Positions 23,465 through 32,940 are shown, counted from the first letter of the stretch. The stretch: 64,000 bases of DNA from VAZQ01 sp050179645 (GCA_050179645.1 JBFXEX010000010.1:1-64000), one strand, 5' to 3'. Numbers and translations: made by a program. Notes: a model not told the origin generated them from the sequence alone.

Positions 23465-25000
23465 CTACCAGCGGCCGAATCCGCGGAACAGCTGCGTCGG
23501 GTTGTTGAAGAACGATCGGACGGGATCGCGCTGCACCGAACGCGCGCGCCGCTGCGCCTCAGCGGCGGCCTTTTGCTGCGCTTCGGCCTTGAGTTGTGCC
23601 TCGCTGACTGCTGGCTGCGGCGGCTTCTGACCGGCCGTCATCGCCGCCGGCGTCACCGCCGCCGGCTCGTCCGCAACGGTCCCCCGCGGCCAGGAGAAGT
23701 CGTCGGCACGGCCCACCGTCCCCGAGATCGGTTCGCCGTTGGTGATGACACGTACCGCAACCGGGTCGATTGGCGACGGGCGCGGGGGCGTACGGCTGCC
23801 ACCGAGCAGTTCCTCGCTCACCTTCGGTGGCGCAGTGAGCGGCAGGACCGGTCCTGCGGACGGCCGCTGCGGTACGCCGGGCTTTGCCGGGGCCGCTCCG
23901 GGGGTTTTCGATTCCGGGTCCATCGGAATCGGCAGGGCGACCGGGACCGCGCGGCTCAGATGCCGCTCGATCTCGCGCTCGACGTAGTGTGCGAGCTTGC
24001 GGGCGCCAAACTTGGTGAAATGCACGCCATCGCCAGTTCGCAGCCGACGAGTCTGACCCTCATAGTCGGGCCCCTGCGCCGAGTAGCGTCCCTGCTCGTC
24101 GACAAAGCCATCCCAGATGTCGACGTAGGTGATGCCGAACTTCTCTGCCCGGCTGCGATAAATTTCGTTTAGGTACGACGAATCGTTCGATGCCTTGGCG
24201 ACGCTGCGCGACGGCAAGCCGACCCAAAGCACCGGCACCCCGGAGCTCTTCAGCGCCGCCATGGTAGCGTCGACGCGCTTGATGTAGGCGGCTTCCCACT
24301 TCTCGGACTGGAATTCCCATGGGCCATAGGCCGCGATCCGCGCCTGCTCGGTCGTCGGCACCGGCGGCTCGGGCGTCTCGGGGCGCTGCAATTCTGAATC
24401 GAGCGGTGGCTTGGTGTCAGGCGTGATGGTCGGCGGCGGCTTCGGCTTGGCACCCGGCGGCTGACGCACGACCACCGGCGCCTTTTCGCGGATCGACTGC
24501 CGGTCGTTGTTCCCGACCATCATGACGACGATCTGCGGCTTTTCGGCCGCAACGATCTCACGGACGGTCTGCGCCCAGTCGACATTGTCGCGGCGGGGTT
24601 CGTAGCGGATCAGACCGGAATCGGTACGATGCTTGCGGACGATGCCGATGTCGGGATTCTCCGAATAGGCGTCCTCAAGTCCGTAGGCGAGCCAGTCGGC
24701 CATCGCGTCGCCCATCACCACGATATGGCTGGTGGCCTCTTTCTTCGGCGTCGCGGCGGGCGCGCGGGAATAGTCGACGGGAGCTTCGCGGTGTTCCCGT
24801 TCGCGGTAGGGCCGGTCCCAGCCGCGATCCCAGCCGCCCCGATCCCAACTGCCCCAGCCGCCGCGCTGGCGGCCGCCCCAGGAGTCACCCCAGAATTGCG
24901 CGTTGGCGGGCAGCAACAGGACGAGGCTCGCAGCAATTGCCACGGCCGCGCCAATGCCGGCCAGCAACATGATCGTGGGTGGCCTACGTCCCGATGTCAT
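23465..25000 (-). CDS. DUF459 / SGNH-hydrolase-like exported protein
   Basis: A 511-residue protein. A signal-anchor is at residues 11-35 (MLLAGIGAAVAIAASLVLLL), followed by a Gly/Arg/Trp-rich linker. The SGNH/DUF459 domain then shows HIVVMGDAMADWLAYGLEDAY (block I), VVMMVGNNDRQSI (block III) and DGVHFTKFGARKLAHYVE (block V with Asp and His). In block I the residue expected to be the nucleophile serine (GDS) is alanine. The C-terminal 110 residues are Pro/Ala-rich and end in RSFFNNPTQLFRGFGRW. ATG at 25000 is used. Next to a lytic transglycosylase gene on the same strand, so a role at the cell wall or envelope polysaccharide is likely. Confidence 0.85.
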   Translation of the reverse strand: MTSGRRPPTIMLLAGIGAAVAIAASLVLLLPANAQFWGDSWGGRQRGGWGSWDRGGWDRGWDRPYREREHREAPVDYSRAPAATPKKEATSHIVVMGDAMADWLAYGLEDAYSENPDIGIVRKHRTDSGLIRYEPRRDNVDWAQTVREIVAAEKPQIVVMMVGNNDRQSIREKAPVVVRQPPGAKPKPPPTITPDTKPPLDSELQRPETPEPPVPTTEQARIAAYGPWEFQSEKWEAAYIKRVDATMAALKSSGVPVLWVGLPSRSVAKASNDSSYLNEIYRSRAEKFGITYVDIWDGFVDEQGRYSAQGPDYEGQTRRLRTGDGVHFTKFGARKLAHYVEREIERHLSRAVPVALPIPMDPESKTPGAAPAKPGVPQRPSAGPVLPLTAPPKVSEELLGGSRTPPRPSPIDPVAVRVITNGEPISGTVGRADDFSWPRGTVADEPAAVTPAAMTAGQKPPQPAVSEAQLKAEAQQKAAAEAQRRARSVQRDPVRSFFNNPTQLFRGFGRW

Positions 25001-25116
25001 CCGCCCAAGTCTCACTAATGGCAATTTGGCCCCGAAAGGAGCCCTCGTCCACCATCGCGTAACGATAGCTAGGCAAAAATGTCAACTTGAAGGTCGGGCG
25101 GTTGCCCGAGCCTGGG

Positions 25117-26472
25117 CTAGCGGTTGCGGAGCCGTTCCAGCATCGCGGCCGACGGAAACCCGTCCGGAACATGGCCGATCGAGGCCTGGAACGCGCGTAG
25201 CGCCGTCCGGGTGCGACCACCCAGTCGGCCATCAGGCGCGCCCACATTGAAGCCGCGCCGACTGAGCAACTGCTGCAGCTCATAGCGCTCGGTGCGGCTC
25301 AGGACGCGCTCGTGTCGGGGCCAGGGCTGGATGAAAGGACCGCCGCCCCGCAAACGGTCGGCAAGATGGCCGATCGCCAACGCGTAGGCCTCGGCCGGGT
25401 TGTATTTCATGATGGCGCGGAAATTTTGCAGCATCAGGAAGCCTGGGCCCTGGGCCCCTGCCGGCACCAGCAAAAAGGCCCGATCGGTGGGCCGCGGAAA
25501 CTCCCTATCGCCCGCGCGCCGGATTCCGGCCTTTTCCCAATCCCGGATCGTCATCATGCGCGAGCGGTCGGCCAACAGGAAGTTGAATCCCTTAGGTACC
25601 TCTACCTCGTAGCCCCAGGTCTGGCCTTGAACCCAGCCGTCCTTCTTCAGATTGTTGGCTGTCGAGGCGATCAGGTCCGGGATCGAGTCAACGACGTTAC
25701 GACGGCCGTCGCCGTCGAAGTCGACGGCGAACCGCTTGAAAGAGGTCGGCATGAACTGCGTCGGACCGAAGGCTCCGGCCCATGAGCCCTTGAGATGGGC
25801 CGGGTTAACGTCACCGCGCGCGATAATCTCCAGCGCCGCGAGGAACTCGTCCCGAAAATAGTTCTGGCGGCGGCCGATGCAGGCGAGGGTCGCGGTCGAG
25901 CGGATCACCGAACGGTCGCCGATCTGAGTGCCGTAGTTCGATTCGATCCCCCAGATCGCCGCGATGACATACCGGTCGACGCCATAGGCCTTCTCGACCT
26001 CGTCGAACGCCGCCTTGTGCCTGGCCAGGATCGCGCGGCCGTTGGCGATCCGCGCTTCACTAACCAGAAGGTCGAGATAGTCCCAGAATGATTTGGTAAA
26101 CTCGGGCTGGCTATCAAGCAGATCCATGATCCGCAGGTCCGGCGTCAGGCCGGCGATTTGGGCATCGAACATGGCACGCGGCACATTGCGTCGGGCCGCA
26201 AGGGGCCACAGGCGCTCAAGACAGCCACGGAAGTTCGCCGCCGCCGAGCGGATCGCCGCCGGCGTCATGGTCGGATGGCCCGATGAGCCCGGCTCACCGC
26301 TCCATTCCGGGCCCGCCGGCGAAGCCGGCACTTCTTGCGTGGCAGTGCCCGTGGTCGTCGGCCCCTGAAACAGGGAGCGGAGGTCGAAGCCCTGTGCCTG
26401 CGCGATTTCGGCCGTGCCGGTTCCGACCAGCGCGACGGCGAGCACCCACGAAATGGCGGAACTCCTGGCCAT
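25117..26472 (-). CDS. Lytic murein transglycosylase, MltB type, with peptidoglycan-binding domain
   Basis: A 451-residue protein. The signal peptide covers residues 1-27 (ending IAQAQ). The MltB/SLT domain is at about 70-375: YVIAAIWGIESNYGTQIGD with catalytic Glu177, then STATLACIGRRQNYFRDEFLAAL, SWAGAFGPTQFMPTSFKR and FDGDGRRNVVDSIPD. The last 60 residues are a peptidoglycan-binding type 1 domain (RYELQQLLSRRGFNVGAPDG, RTRTALRAFQ). The enzyme cleaves the glycan strand between MurNAc and GlcNAc, forming anhydro-MurNAc. The downstream gene on the same strand encodes the DUF459 protein, 116 bases away. Confidence 0.95.
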   Translation of the reverse strand: MARSSAISWVLAVALVGTGTAEIAQAQGFDLRSLFQGPTTTGTATQEVPASPAGPEWSGEPGSSGHPTMTPAAIRSAAANFRGCLERLWPLAARRNVPRAMFDAQIAGLTPDLRIMDLLDSQPEFTKSFWDYLDLLVSEARIANGRAILARHKAAFDEVEKAYGVDRYVIAAIWGIESNYGTQIGDRSVIRSTATLACIGRRQNYFRDEFLAALEIIARGDVNPAHLKGSWAGAFGPTQFMPTSFKRFAVDFDGDGRRNVVDSIPDLIASTANNLKKDGWVQGQTWGYEVEVPKGFNFLLADRSRMMTIRDWEKAGIRRAGDREFPRPTDRAFLLVPAGAQGPGFLMLQNFRAIMKYNPAEAYALAIGHLADRLRGGGPFIQPWPRHERVLSRTERYELQQLLSRRGFNVGAPDGRLGGRTRTALRAFQASIGHVPDGFPSAAMLERLRNR

Positions 26473-26613
26473 GTCGTCTCCCTAAATTATCGGAGTACAC
26501 CGCAATATGGATCATATGTGAGGTACGCCGGTCCCCGAAAGTCCCTCTATGGGGACGAAATAAGGTTGCGGGACCGTTAAATAGCGGGGTGAGCCCTTAC
26601 GTCGCACCGGTGG

Positions 26614-26716
26614 CTCGTGTTCTGATTCCGAAGTTCGCATCATTCTGCGCCACTCGGAATCGAAGAACACAAGCGACTTGTTGAATCGGGTGCTGCTTGG
26701 TTCCTCACCTGCACAC
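26614..26716. repeat. Composite inverted repeat, copy 3 (decayed)
   Basis: A good module A (26614-26672) has arms CGTGTTCTGATTCCGAAG and CTCGGAATCGAAGAACACAAG. It is followed by AGCGACTTGTTGAATCGGG, which aligns in reverse with the linker of the other copies, and then a shortened B-like piece (GTGCTGCTTGGTTC...CTGCACAC, to 26716). The copy has the orientation of copy 2 and seems to have lost most of module B. It lies upstream of galU. Confidence 0.7.
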
Positions 26717-26766
26717 CAGGATGCCCGTCACTTGTGGGATCATGAGAGTTGTCGGATGAATGGCGC

Positions 26767-27642
26767 ATGAAACCGATTCGCAAAGCCGTCTTTCCGGTCG
26801 CCGGCCTCGGCACCCGGTTCCTCCCGGCCACCAAGGCGATGCCGAAGGAGATGCTGCCGGTGGTCGACCGTCCACTGATCCAGCATGTCGTCGACGAGGC
26901 GCGCGAAGCCGGTATCGAGCACTTCATTTTCATCACGAGCCGCAACAAGACGGTGATCGAGGACCATTTCGACCGTCAGTTCGAGCTTGAACACACGCTG
27001 ACCGAGCGCCGGCGACACGCCGATCTCGACTCGCTCGCGCGCGATCTGCCCGGGCCCGGAACCGCGAGCTTCACGCGCCAGCAACTGCCGCTCGGGCTTG
27101 GCCACGCGGTGTGGTGCGCACGCGACCTCGTCGGCCATGAGCCGTTCGCGCTGTTGCTGCCCGACGTTCTGGTGCAGCACGATCGCGGTTGCCTGGCGCA
27201 GATGATCGACGCAGCGCGCGATCTCGACGAAAACGCCAACATCATCGCGGTCGAAGAAGTGCCGCACGAGCGCGTGCACATGTATGGCGTGGTCGGAGTC
27301 GGCGAGCGCAAGGACAATCTGTTCGAGTTGACCCAGATGGTCGAGAAGCCCAAACGCGAAGAGGCGCCGTCAAACCTGATCATCACCGGCCGTTACATTC
27401 TGCAGCCCGAGATTTTCGGAATTCTTGCAGCCGAGAAGCGCGGCGCCGGCAACGAAATTCAACTCACCGACGGGATGATCGAACTCGCCAAGACGCAGCC
27501 ATTCTTTGGCCTGGAGTTCGAGGGCCGCAGCTTCGATTGCGGCTCCAAGGTGGGATTTCTCACCGCCAATATCGCCTATGCGCTCGCCCGCGACGATCTC
27601 GCACCCGCAATCCGCGCCGAGATCAAGTCGCTGCTGGGCTGA
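26767..27642 (+). CDS. galU: UTP--glucose-1-phosphate uridylyltransferase
   Basis: A 291-residue nucleotidyltransferase. The signature GLGTRFLPATKAMPKEMLPV is at residues about 13-32, followed by FVFITSRNKTVIEDHFD-type sequence and LGLGHAVWCARDLVG, the GalU sugar and UTP pocket. The end of the protein has GNEIQLTDGMIELAK and FDCGSKVGFL. It makes UDP-glucose for envelope polysaccharide and lipid synthesis. ATG at 26767 is used because GalU proteins start here; a TTG at 26749 is in frame. It is the first of several sugar and envelope genes up to 34 kb. A composite repeat lies in the gap before it. Confidence 0.96.
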   Translation: MKPIRKAVFPVAGLGTRFLPATKAMPKEMLPVVDRPLIQHVVDEAREAGIEHFIFITSRNKTVIEDHFDRQFELEHTLTERRRHADLDSLARDLPGPGTASFTRQQLPLGLGHAVWCARDLVGHEPFALLLPDVLVQHDRGCLAQMIDAARDLDENANIIAVEEVPHERVHMYGVVGVGERKDNLFELTQMVEKPKREEAPSNLIITGRYILQPEIFGILAAEKRGAGNEIQLTDGMIELAKTQPFFGLEFEGRSFDCGSKVGFLTANIAYALARDDLAPAIRAEIKSLLG

Positions 27643-27744
27643 GCGGTCGGGCGGCTAACGAGATCACGCGACATCCGCCGGGAGCCGCCGCCGAGATGGG
27701 CAGGCACTGGTTCGGTCGACCGGTCGTCATTGAGAGGATATTGC

Positions 27745-29412
27745 ATGCTTCCGCCTGACTTGATCCTGCACGGAGGCAAGATCATCACGCTCGATCGCAG
27801 CTCACGCGTGGCGCAAGCCGTCGCAGTCAGAGCGGGTCACATCGCGGCGGTCGGCGATAACGCGGCGCTGTTGAAGGATGCCGCGCCCACGACCCGACTC
27901 ATCGACCTCGATGGCAAATCTGTCATTCCGGGATTGTTCGACTCCCATCCGCACGCCGACCGCGAAGGCCTCAAGGCGCGCGGCGGCATTCCCATCGCAG
28001 GACTTCACTCGGTCGCCGAGATCGTCGAGGTCGTGAAGCGGGCCGCGCAGACGACACCGGCCGGCGACTGGATCGTGCTGATGCCAATGGGAGAACCGCC
28101 GCACGAATATATCAGCCGTCCCGACCAGTTGGCCGACGGCCGCTTTCCGACCCGGCACGATCTCGATGCGGTCGCGCCCGATCACGCGGTCTACATCCGC
28201 GCGGTCTGGGGCTGGTGGAGCCGCCGGCCGTTTCCGTCGGTCGCCAATTCGCTGGCGCTCAAGCGCGCCGGCGTCACCCGCGACACGGCGGCGCCGCACA
28301 ATGTCGAGATCGTCAAGGACGCGCGCGGCGAGCCGACCGGCGTGTTCCTGGAACGCAATTTCGTGCCGGTGCTGGAATACACGCTGTTCCGCGACCTGCC
28401 GCGCTTCAAGTATTGCGACCGGGTCGAGAGCGTGCGGCTCGGCGCGCACACCTACGCCGCGGTCGGCACCACCTCTCTTTATGAAGGCCACGGCCTGACG
28501 CCGACGGTGATCCGCGCCTATCGCGAGAATGCCGAGCGCAATGCATTGCCGCTGCGCATGCACGCGCCGGTCAGCATGCCGAGCGCGGCGTTCGACGACA
28601 AACGGTTGATGGACTTGTTCTACCACTATGCAGGCCCGGCCGGCGGACGCGGCCGCGGCGACGACATCCTGCGGGTCGAAGGCATCAATCTCGGCGGCCA
28701 TGCCGACGCCACCGTCGCCGACATCATCGCGGCTGGCTATCCGTACGATCAGTGGGCCGGGCATTTCTACCAGGCGATGACGCCGGAGCGGTTCGTCAAG
28801 CTCGGTATCGAAGCCGCACGGCTCGACCTGCGGGTGAACTGCGTGATCAGCCGCGACGTCGAATACGGCCTGAGCGCGTTCGAGGCGATCGACAAGGAGG
28901 TGCCGATCCGCGACCGGCGCTGGGTGATGGTTCATGTCAACCAGGCGACGGACGACCAAATCCGCCGCATGAAGGCGCTCGGCGTCATCGCAACGGTGGT
29001 GCCGGGCTTCCTCTGGATGGCGGGCGACCGTTACGGCCTCGACAAGCTCGGCAGCGACGGCATCCCGATCCGGCGCCTGCTGGACGGCGGCGTGCCAGTC
29101 TCGCTGTCGACCGACGGCGTGCCTTACTCGATGCTGTGGGCCGCCTGGGAGGCGATTGCGCGTTGGGACGAGGACGGCCAACGCCGGCTTGGCGAAAGCC
29201 ATCTGAGCCGCGAGGACGCGCTGCGCATGGCGGCGCAGAGCGGACATCTCCTGACCTGGAACGAGGACCGGTTCGGCTCGCTCGAACCCGGCAAGGTCGC
29301 CGACATGGCGGTGCTGGCCGAAGACCCGCTGACCTGCGACCTCGACCGCCTCAAGGACATCCGCATCGAGCGAACGTTCCTCGGCGGCCAGCAGGTGTTC
29401 GGACCGGCCTGA
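27745..29412 (+). CDS. Amidohydrolase family protein (YtcJ/amidohydrolase-3 type)
   Basis: A 555-residue metal-dependent hydrolase. The composite beta-sandwich entry ILHGGKIITLDRSSRVAQAV is followed by SVIPGLFDSHPHAD with the first metal ligands HxH, and late in the protein VPVSLSTDGVPYSM with the conserved Asp. The C-terminus has SLEPGKVADMAVLAEDPLTCD, the classic return of the sandwich domain. GAGAGGA lies 6 bases before the ATG. The family hydrolyses amides or related bonds; the natural substrate of this group is not known. It follows galU on the same strand at 102 bases and may be transcribed separately. Confidence 0.9.
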   Translation: MLPPDLILHGGKIITLDRSSRVAQAVAVRAGHIAAVGDNAALLKDAAPTTRLIDLDGKSVIPGLFDSHPHADREGLKARGGIPIAGLHSVAEIVEVVKRAAQTTPAGDWIVLMPMGEPPHEYISRPDQLADGRFPTRHDLDAVAPDHAVYIRAVWGWWSRRPFPSVANSLALKRAGVTRDTAAPHNVEIVKDARGEPTGVFLERNFVPVLEYTLFRDLPRFKYCDRVESVRLGAHTYAAVGTTSLYEGHGLTPTVIRAYRENAERNALPLRMHAPVSMPSAAFDDKRLMDLFYHYAGPAGGRGRGDDILRVEGINLGGHADATVADIIAAGYPYDQWAGHFYQAMTPERFVKLGIEAARLDLRVNCVISRDVEYGLSAFEAIDKEVPIRDRRWVMVHVNQATDDQIRRMKALGVIATVVPGFLWMAGDRYGLDKLGSDGIPIRRLLDGGVPVSLSTDGVPYSMLWAAWEAIARWDEDGQRRLGESHLSREDALRMAAQSGHLLTWNEDRFGSLEPGKVADMAVLAEDPLTCDLDRLKDIRIERTFLGGQQVFGPA

Positions 29413-29521
29413 GCCGCTGCGGTACGCCGGGCCGTATGACGCGCGACGCTCCGGCGTGTTGATCCGGGATTGGCCGCCACTTACAGTTCCGGCTTCTCGA
29501 AAACCATTGCGAGCTCGTCAC

Positions 29522-30442
29522 GTGCCGCGTGTTTCGATCATCACGGCGACCTACAATCGAAGTGAGGTTCTGCAGTTCGCCATCGAATCCGTGCTCAATC
29601 AAACATATTCCGACTACGAACTGCTCATCGTCGGCGATGCCTGCACCGACGACACCGCCGCGGTTGTCGCCTCGTTCGGCGATCCGCGCATCCGCTTCAC
29701 CAACCTGCCGAACAATTTCGGCGAGCAATCGGGTCCGAACAACGCCGGCTTTCAGAGCGCGGCTGGCGAGCTGATCGCCTATCTGAACCACGACGATCTC
29801 TGGCTGCCGGATCACCTCGCGTCGCTCGTGGGGTTTATCGACGCGCAGCAATGCGACATCGTCTATGCGCTGCCGGTCAGCATCGACCGTCATGGTCTCG
29901 CGTTCTGCGGCATCACCAACGCGGAGTTTCGCTACGACCCCTCGCACTTCGTGCCGGCCTCGTTGTGGCTGCTGCGGCGAACGGTCGTCGCGGAACTCGG
30001 CGGCTGGCGCAACTCGCGAGAAACGGACGCCCGCAATCCCTCGCAGGATTTCCTGTTCCGGGCCTGGAAGCATGGCAAGGACATCCGCTGCCATCCCCGC
30101 ATCACCGCTCTCATCCTGGCGTCGGGCGGCCGCCCCGGCGCCTATGTCTCACGCGAAGACCAACAGCATCGCGAGCTTGCCGCACGACTACAGGAGCCCG
30201 GCTTTCGCGAAGACCTGGCCATCGCGGCCGCTGTCACGTCGGCGCGGGAGCTGGGTCGCCTGCGGTCGCTCCGCTGGGGCACCCTTCCGGCCACGGTATT
30301 CGACCGCGTGGTCGTCAATCTGGCCGGGCATCCCGACTCCGTGCGCAACCGGTTGATGCGGCGGCGCCGGGGCTGGTGGATCGATTATCTGCGGGAGTTG
30401 CGCGGCCTCGCACCGCTCGATGACCGGAAGAATTCGAAATGA
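29522..30442 (+). CDS. Family 2 glycosyltransferase
   Basis: A 306-residue GT-A fold enzyme. It begins VPRVSIITATYNRSEVLQFA, then LLIVGDACTDDTAAVVASFG, and has the metal-binding acidic motif in YLNHDDLWLPDHL near residue 90. These are GT2 hallmarks for inverting sugar transfer from a nucleotide sugar. The GTG at 29522 puts the start immediately before the first beta strand, as usual; a GTG at 29456 would add 22 residues. The next gene starts inside its stop (ATGA), so the two are translationally coupled, suggesting that it works with a nucleotide-sugar-modifying enzyme. Acceptor unknown. Confidence 0.87.
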   Translation: MPRVSIITATYNRSEVLQFAIESVLNQTYSDYELLIVGDACTDDTAAVVASFGDPRIRFTNLPNNFGEQSGPNNAGFQSAAGELIAYLNHDDLWLPDHLASLVGFIDAQQCDIVYALPVSIDRHGLAFCGITNAEFRYDPSHFVPASLWLLRRTVVAELGGWRNSRETDARNPSQDFLFRAWKHGKDIRCHPRITALILASGGRPGAYVSREDQQHRELAARLQEPGFREDLAIAAAVTSARELGRLRSLRWGTLPATVFDRVVVNLAGHPDSVRNRLMRRRRGWWIDYLRELRGLAPLDDRKNSK

Positions 30443-30963
30443 ACATGTGGCGTACCGCAGGAACGAAGGGCGCCCCCACACCGGCGCCCGCATGGCGGAT
30501 CGTCCCCAGTTCCGACATCGCCGGCGCGGTGTCGTACGAACTGCCGTCACTCGCGCTCGAGAACGGCCGCTTGAGCGAACTGGTGCGGCCCGAATGGGGG
30601 GACTCCCGGGTCGCGCACATATTCTACCGCACCTACGATCCCGGCACGGTCAGTGCCTGGCACGCGCACGCCCTCGGCACCGACCGACTGTGCTGTCTGA
30701 CGGGCGATATTCTGCTCGTCCTCTACGACGGCCGGACCGGTTCTCCGACCCGTGGGGGCGTGGCCGAGTACCGGATCGGCGTGCAGTCCCCGTGGCTCGT
30801 GATCGTGCCCCCGGGCGTCTGGCATGGCTTCCAGAATGACGGCACCCAGCCCGCCATGCTCCTGAACATGTCGAGCGTCGCCTACGATCACGCCGATCCG
30901 GACCACTGGACGTGGCCGGTGGACTGTCCGGAGGTGCCCTACCGGTTCAAACGGCCCGCCTGA
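30439..30963 (+). CDS. RmlC-like cupin, nucleotide-sugar epimerase-like protein
   Basis: A 174-residue cupin resembling dTDP-4-dehydrorhamnose 3,5-epimerase and related sugar enzymes. The visible pattern is SAWHAHALGTDRLCCLTGDILLV split over two strands, LYDGRTGSPTRGG, and PWLVIVPPGVWHGFQN, which matches RmlC-type sequences around the active His and product-binding loops. It is shorter than full RmlC (about 180) and has LGTDRL in place of the usual motif around the catalytic pair, so the exact reaction is unsure. It overlaps the glycosyltransferase gene by four bases, which suggests that it prepares the sugar that enzyme transfers, or modifies its product. Confidence 0.8.
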   Translation: MNMWRTAGTKGAPTPAPAWRIVPSSDIAGAVSYELPSLALENGRLSELVRPEWGDSRVAHIFYRTYDPGTVSAWHAHALGTDRLCCLTGDILLVLYDGRTGSPTRGGVAEYRIGVQSPWLVIVPPGVWHGFQNDGTQPAMLLNMSSVAYDHADPDHWTWPVDCPEVPYRFKRPA

Positions 30964-30982
30964 TAGACACGCATGCCTTGCA

Positions 30983-32683
30983 TTACCGCTGCCAGCGCAG
31001 ACCGAACTGGTAGACGTTGGCCGAATAGTCCTGGCCCGGGGCGTTGGAGTCGCGCCACTCGTTGCGGTATTCGGCGCGCACCCACCAGTTGCGCGTCAGC
31101 ATGTAGGTGAGCTGCGCGGCGGCGACGTAGCGCAGGTCGAGGCGCGGCGAGCCGATGTAGTCGTCCATGCCGCGGCTGAAGCGCAACGTGCCGATCAACC
31201 AGCGGCGGAACGCGTGATCGATCTGAGCGGTGTATTCGCGCGTCAGCACCCCCGACACGCCGGTGAGCCTCGATTCGCCGACCGACGTTACCGCCGTGAA
31301 GCGCGCGGTGGTCAACGCGTTCAACGTCCAGATCAGCGAGACGTCGACCAGATAGGCGCCGAAGCTCGGCAACACCGCGGTGTCGTAACGCCGCCGTTGA
31401 TAACCGACGGAGGCCTCGCCCGTCAGCGTGCCGAGCAGCAGGAAACTCGAACCGATCTTGCCGCTGACGCCCTGCGAATTGCGGTGGTCGCCGCCGGCGT
31501 CGAGGTAGCGGTCGTATACCCGGGTGTCGGCATTGAATTCGGTGAACGGGATCACGCCTGGCGACAGCTCGAAATTGATGCGTCCGGTGGTAAAAAATCG
31601 GTTGAAGTTGCGGTCGGCGTTGCTCGCCGTCTGCCCGTCCTCGAAATGCGAGTCGGTGTAGGTGGTGCGGTCGCCGCCAATCCGGCCGATGAATTCGAAA
31701 CGGTTGATGCGCTGGCCGAAGCCGACGGTGCCGCCAACCTGGTGATAGATCGGCAGCCACTTCAGGTCGGCCTGGATGTTCGGGCTGCCGGGCGAGTCTG
31801 TGCCCATGTAGTAGCGGCCTTCGACGTCGATACGGGCGAGGCCGGTGATGTCGTAGCGGCCATTGACCTTGGTGTCGACCAGGGGCCGATCCATCCTGCC
31901 GAAGGTGTCGTAGTCCCAATAGGAGCCGCGCAGCGTCGCGGTCAGTTCGTGACGCGACCAGAGCGAATTGACCTGGAGCTGCGGCGCCACCAGCGTGAAC
32001 CAGGAGCCGTGGGTGCGCAGCGTGCGCGGCGGGTTGGTATCGTAGCCGCGCGTGATCTCGACCGCCGGGCGGAACAGGAAACTCCCGTAGGTCGTGCCAA
32101 CCGCCTCGAACGGGTTGAGCTCGTACGGTAAAATCCGGCGCAGCGGCACGGCCGGCGCCGGCGGCATCACGTACTGGCCCGCCGTACCGGGTGGGACCTG
32201 TGGCGGCAGTACCGGACGGCGGACTGGGCCCAGCGTCGTCAACGCCTCCGGCAAGGCGGGAGTCGACGCCGGCTGCTCGATCGGCCGAATTTCGATCGGC
32301 CGCCGTAAGCTCCGTCGGGGCGTCGACGAGGTTTCCCCTCGCGTGACCACACTCACCGGAACCCTGACGCCGCGGACGATCTGCCAGCCTCGCTGCACGC
32401 GCGGCGCGCCGCTTGAACTGAATCCGGTTGTGCCGGCGCCTGTCGACGGCTTGGAGGGATAGGGGGCGGTGCGGTTGAAGCGGGTGGTCTCGCCCGTCGT
32501 GGGGGCATTGCGGGAACGATCAAAGCGCGGTGGATTGCGCGGATCGCCGTCCAATATCGGCCGCAGGAGATCGGCGTTCGTGCTGCTCTGCGCCCGCGCA
32601 ATACTTGGCCCAAGCGCAAGCGCGGCGAGTAGCGCAGCAGCGCCGAGCGCAACAGCGGGCATAAGGCGGCGACGGCGCAACAA
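30983..32683 (-). CDS. Outer-membrane beta-barrel protein
   Basis: A 566-residue exported protein. The signal peptide covers about residues 1-32 (AALALGPSIARAQ). A 150-residue, Pro/Arg/Ser-rich linker follows. The rest alternates short amphipathic strands (RHELTATLRGSYWDYDT, RIDVEGRYYMGTDS, RFEFIGRIGGDRTTYTDS, WLIGTLRFSRGMDDYIG) with turns, which is the pattern of the 'outer membrane beta-barrel' family near polysaccharide export genes in Hyphomicrobiales. The last residues are YQFGLRWQR, not the usual terminal Phe. It is convergent with the RmlC-like cupin and divergent from kpsF; it could be part of envelope polysaccharide export. Confidence 0.82.
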   Translation of the reverse strand: MLRRRRLMPAVALGAAALLAALALGPSIARAQSSTNADLLRPILDGDPRNPPRFDRSRNAPTTGETTRFNRTAPYPSKPSTGAGTTGFSSSGAPRVQRGWQIVRGVRVPVSVVTRGETSSTPRRSLRRPIEIRPIEQPASTPALPEALTTLGPVRRPVLPPQVPPGTAGQYVMPPAPAVPLRRILPYELNPFEAVGTTYGSFLFRPAVEITRGYDTNPPRTLRTHGSWFTLVAPQLQVNSLWSRHELTATLRGSYWDYDTFGRMDRPLVDTKVNGRYDITGLARIDVEGRYYMGTDSPGSPNIQADLKWLPIYHQVGGTVGFGQRINRFEFIGRIGGDRTTYTDSHFEDGQTASNADRNFNRFFTTGRINFELSPGVIPFTEFNADTRVYDRYLDAGGDHRNSQGVSGKIGSSFLLLGTLTGEASVGYQRRRYDTAVLPSFGAYLVDVSLIWTLNALTTARFTAVTSVGESRLTGVSGVLTREYTAQIDHAFRRWLIGTLRFSRGMDDYIGSPRLDLRYVAAAQLTYMLTRNWWVRAEYRNEWRDSNAPGQDYSANVYQFGLRWQR

Positions 32684-32940
32684 CTGGTGTTCCCCACATC
32701 CCGGCGAGGCATTGCAGCGGCAACGCCACGCACCGGGAAACTCTCTTTGAGATCAGAATCTTGAACCGATGTTCCCGTTGTCCTCAGCCCCCTGACAGCG
32801 GATGGCCATCGGCCGCGGCCTTTGGTTAACGAAAGTAGAACGGGTATGGTTAACGAGCCGTTGATCCCGGCACACTCCAGCGCTCCCCCGCCCGCGGTTT
32901 CGTGCTATCTGTGTCGACCTAACGGGCGCGATCCCCTCGC

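Noticed and set aside
21184..23508. Plus-strand open frame of 774 codons over the acyl-CoA synthetase
   Set aside because: Antisense to a gene with complete adenylation motifs; no domain or ribosome site, typical GC-driven shadow.
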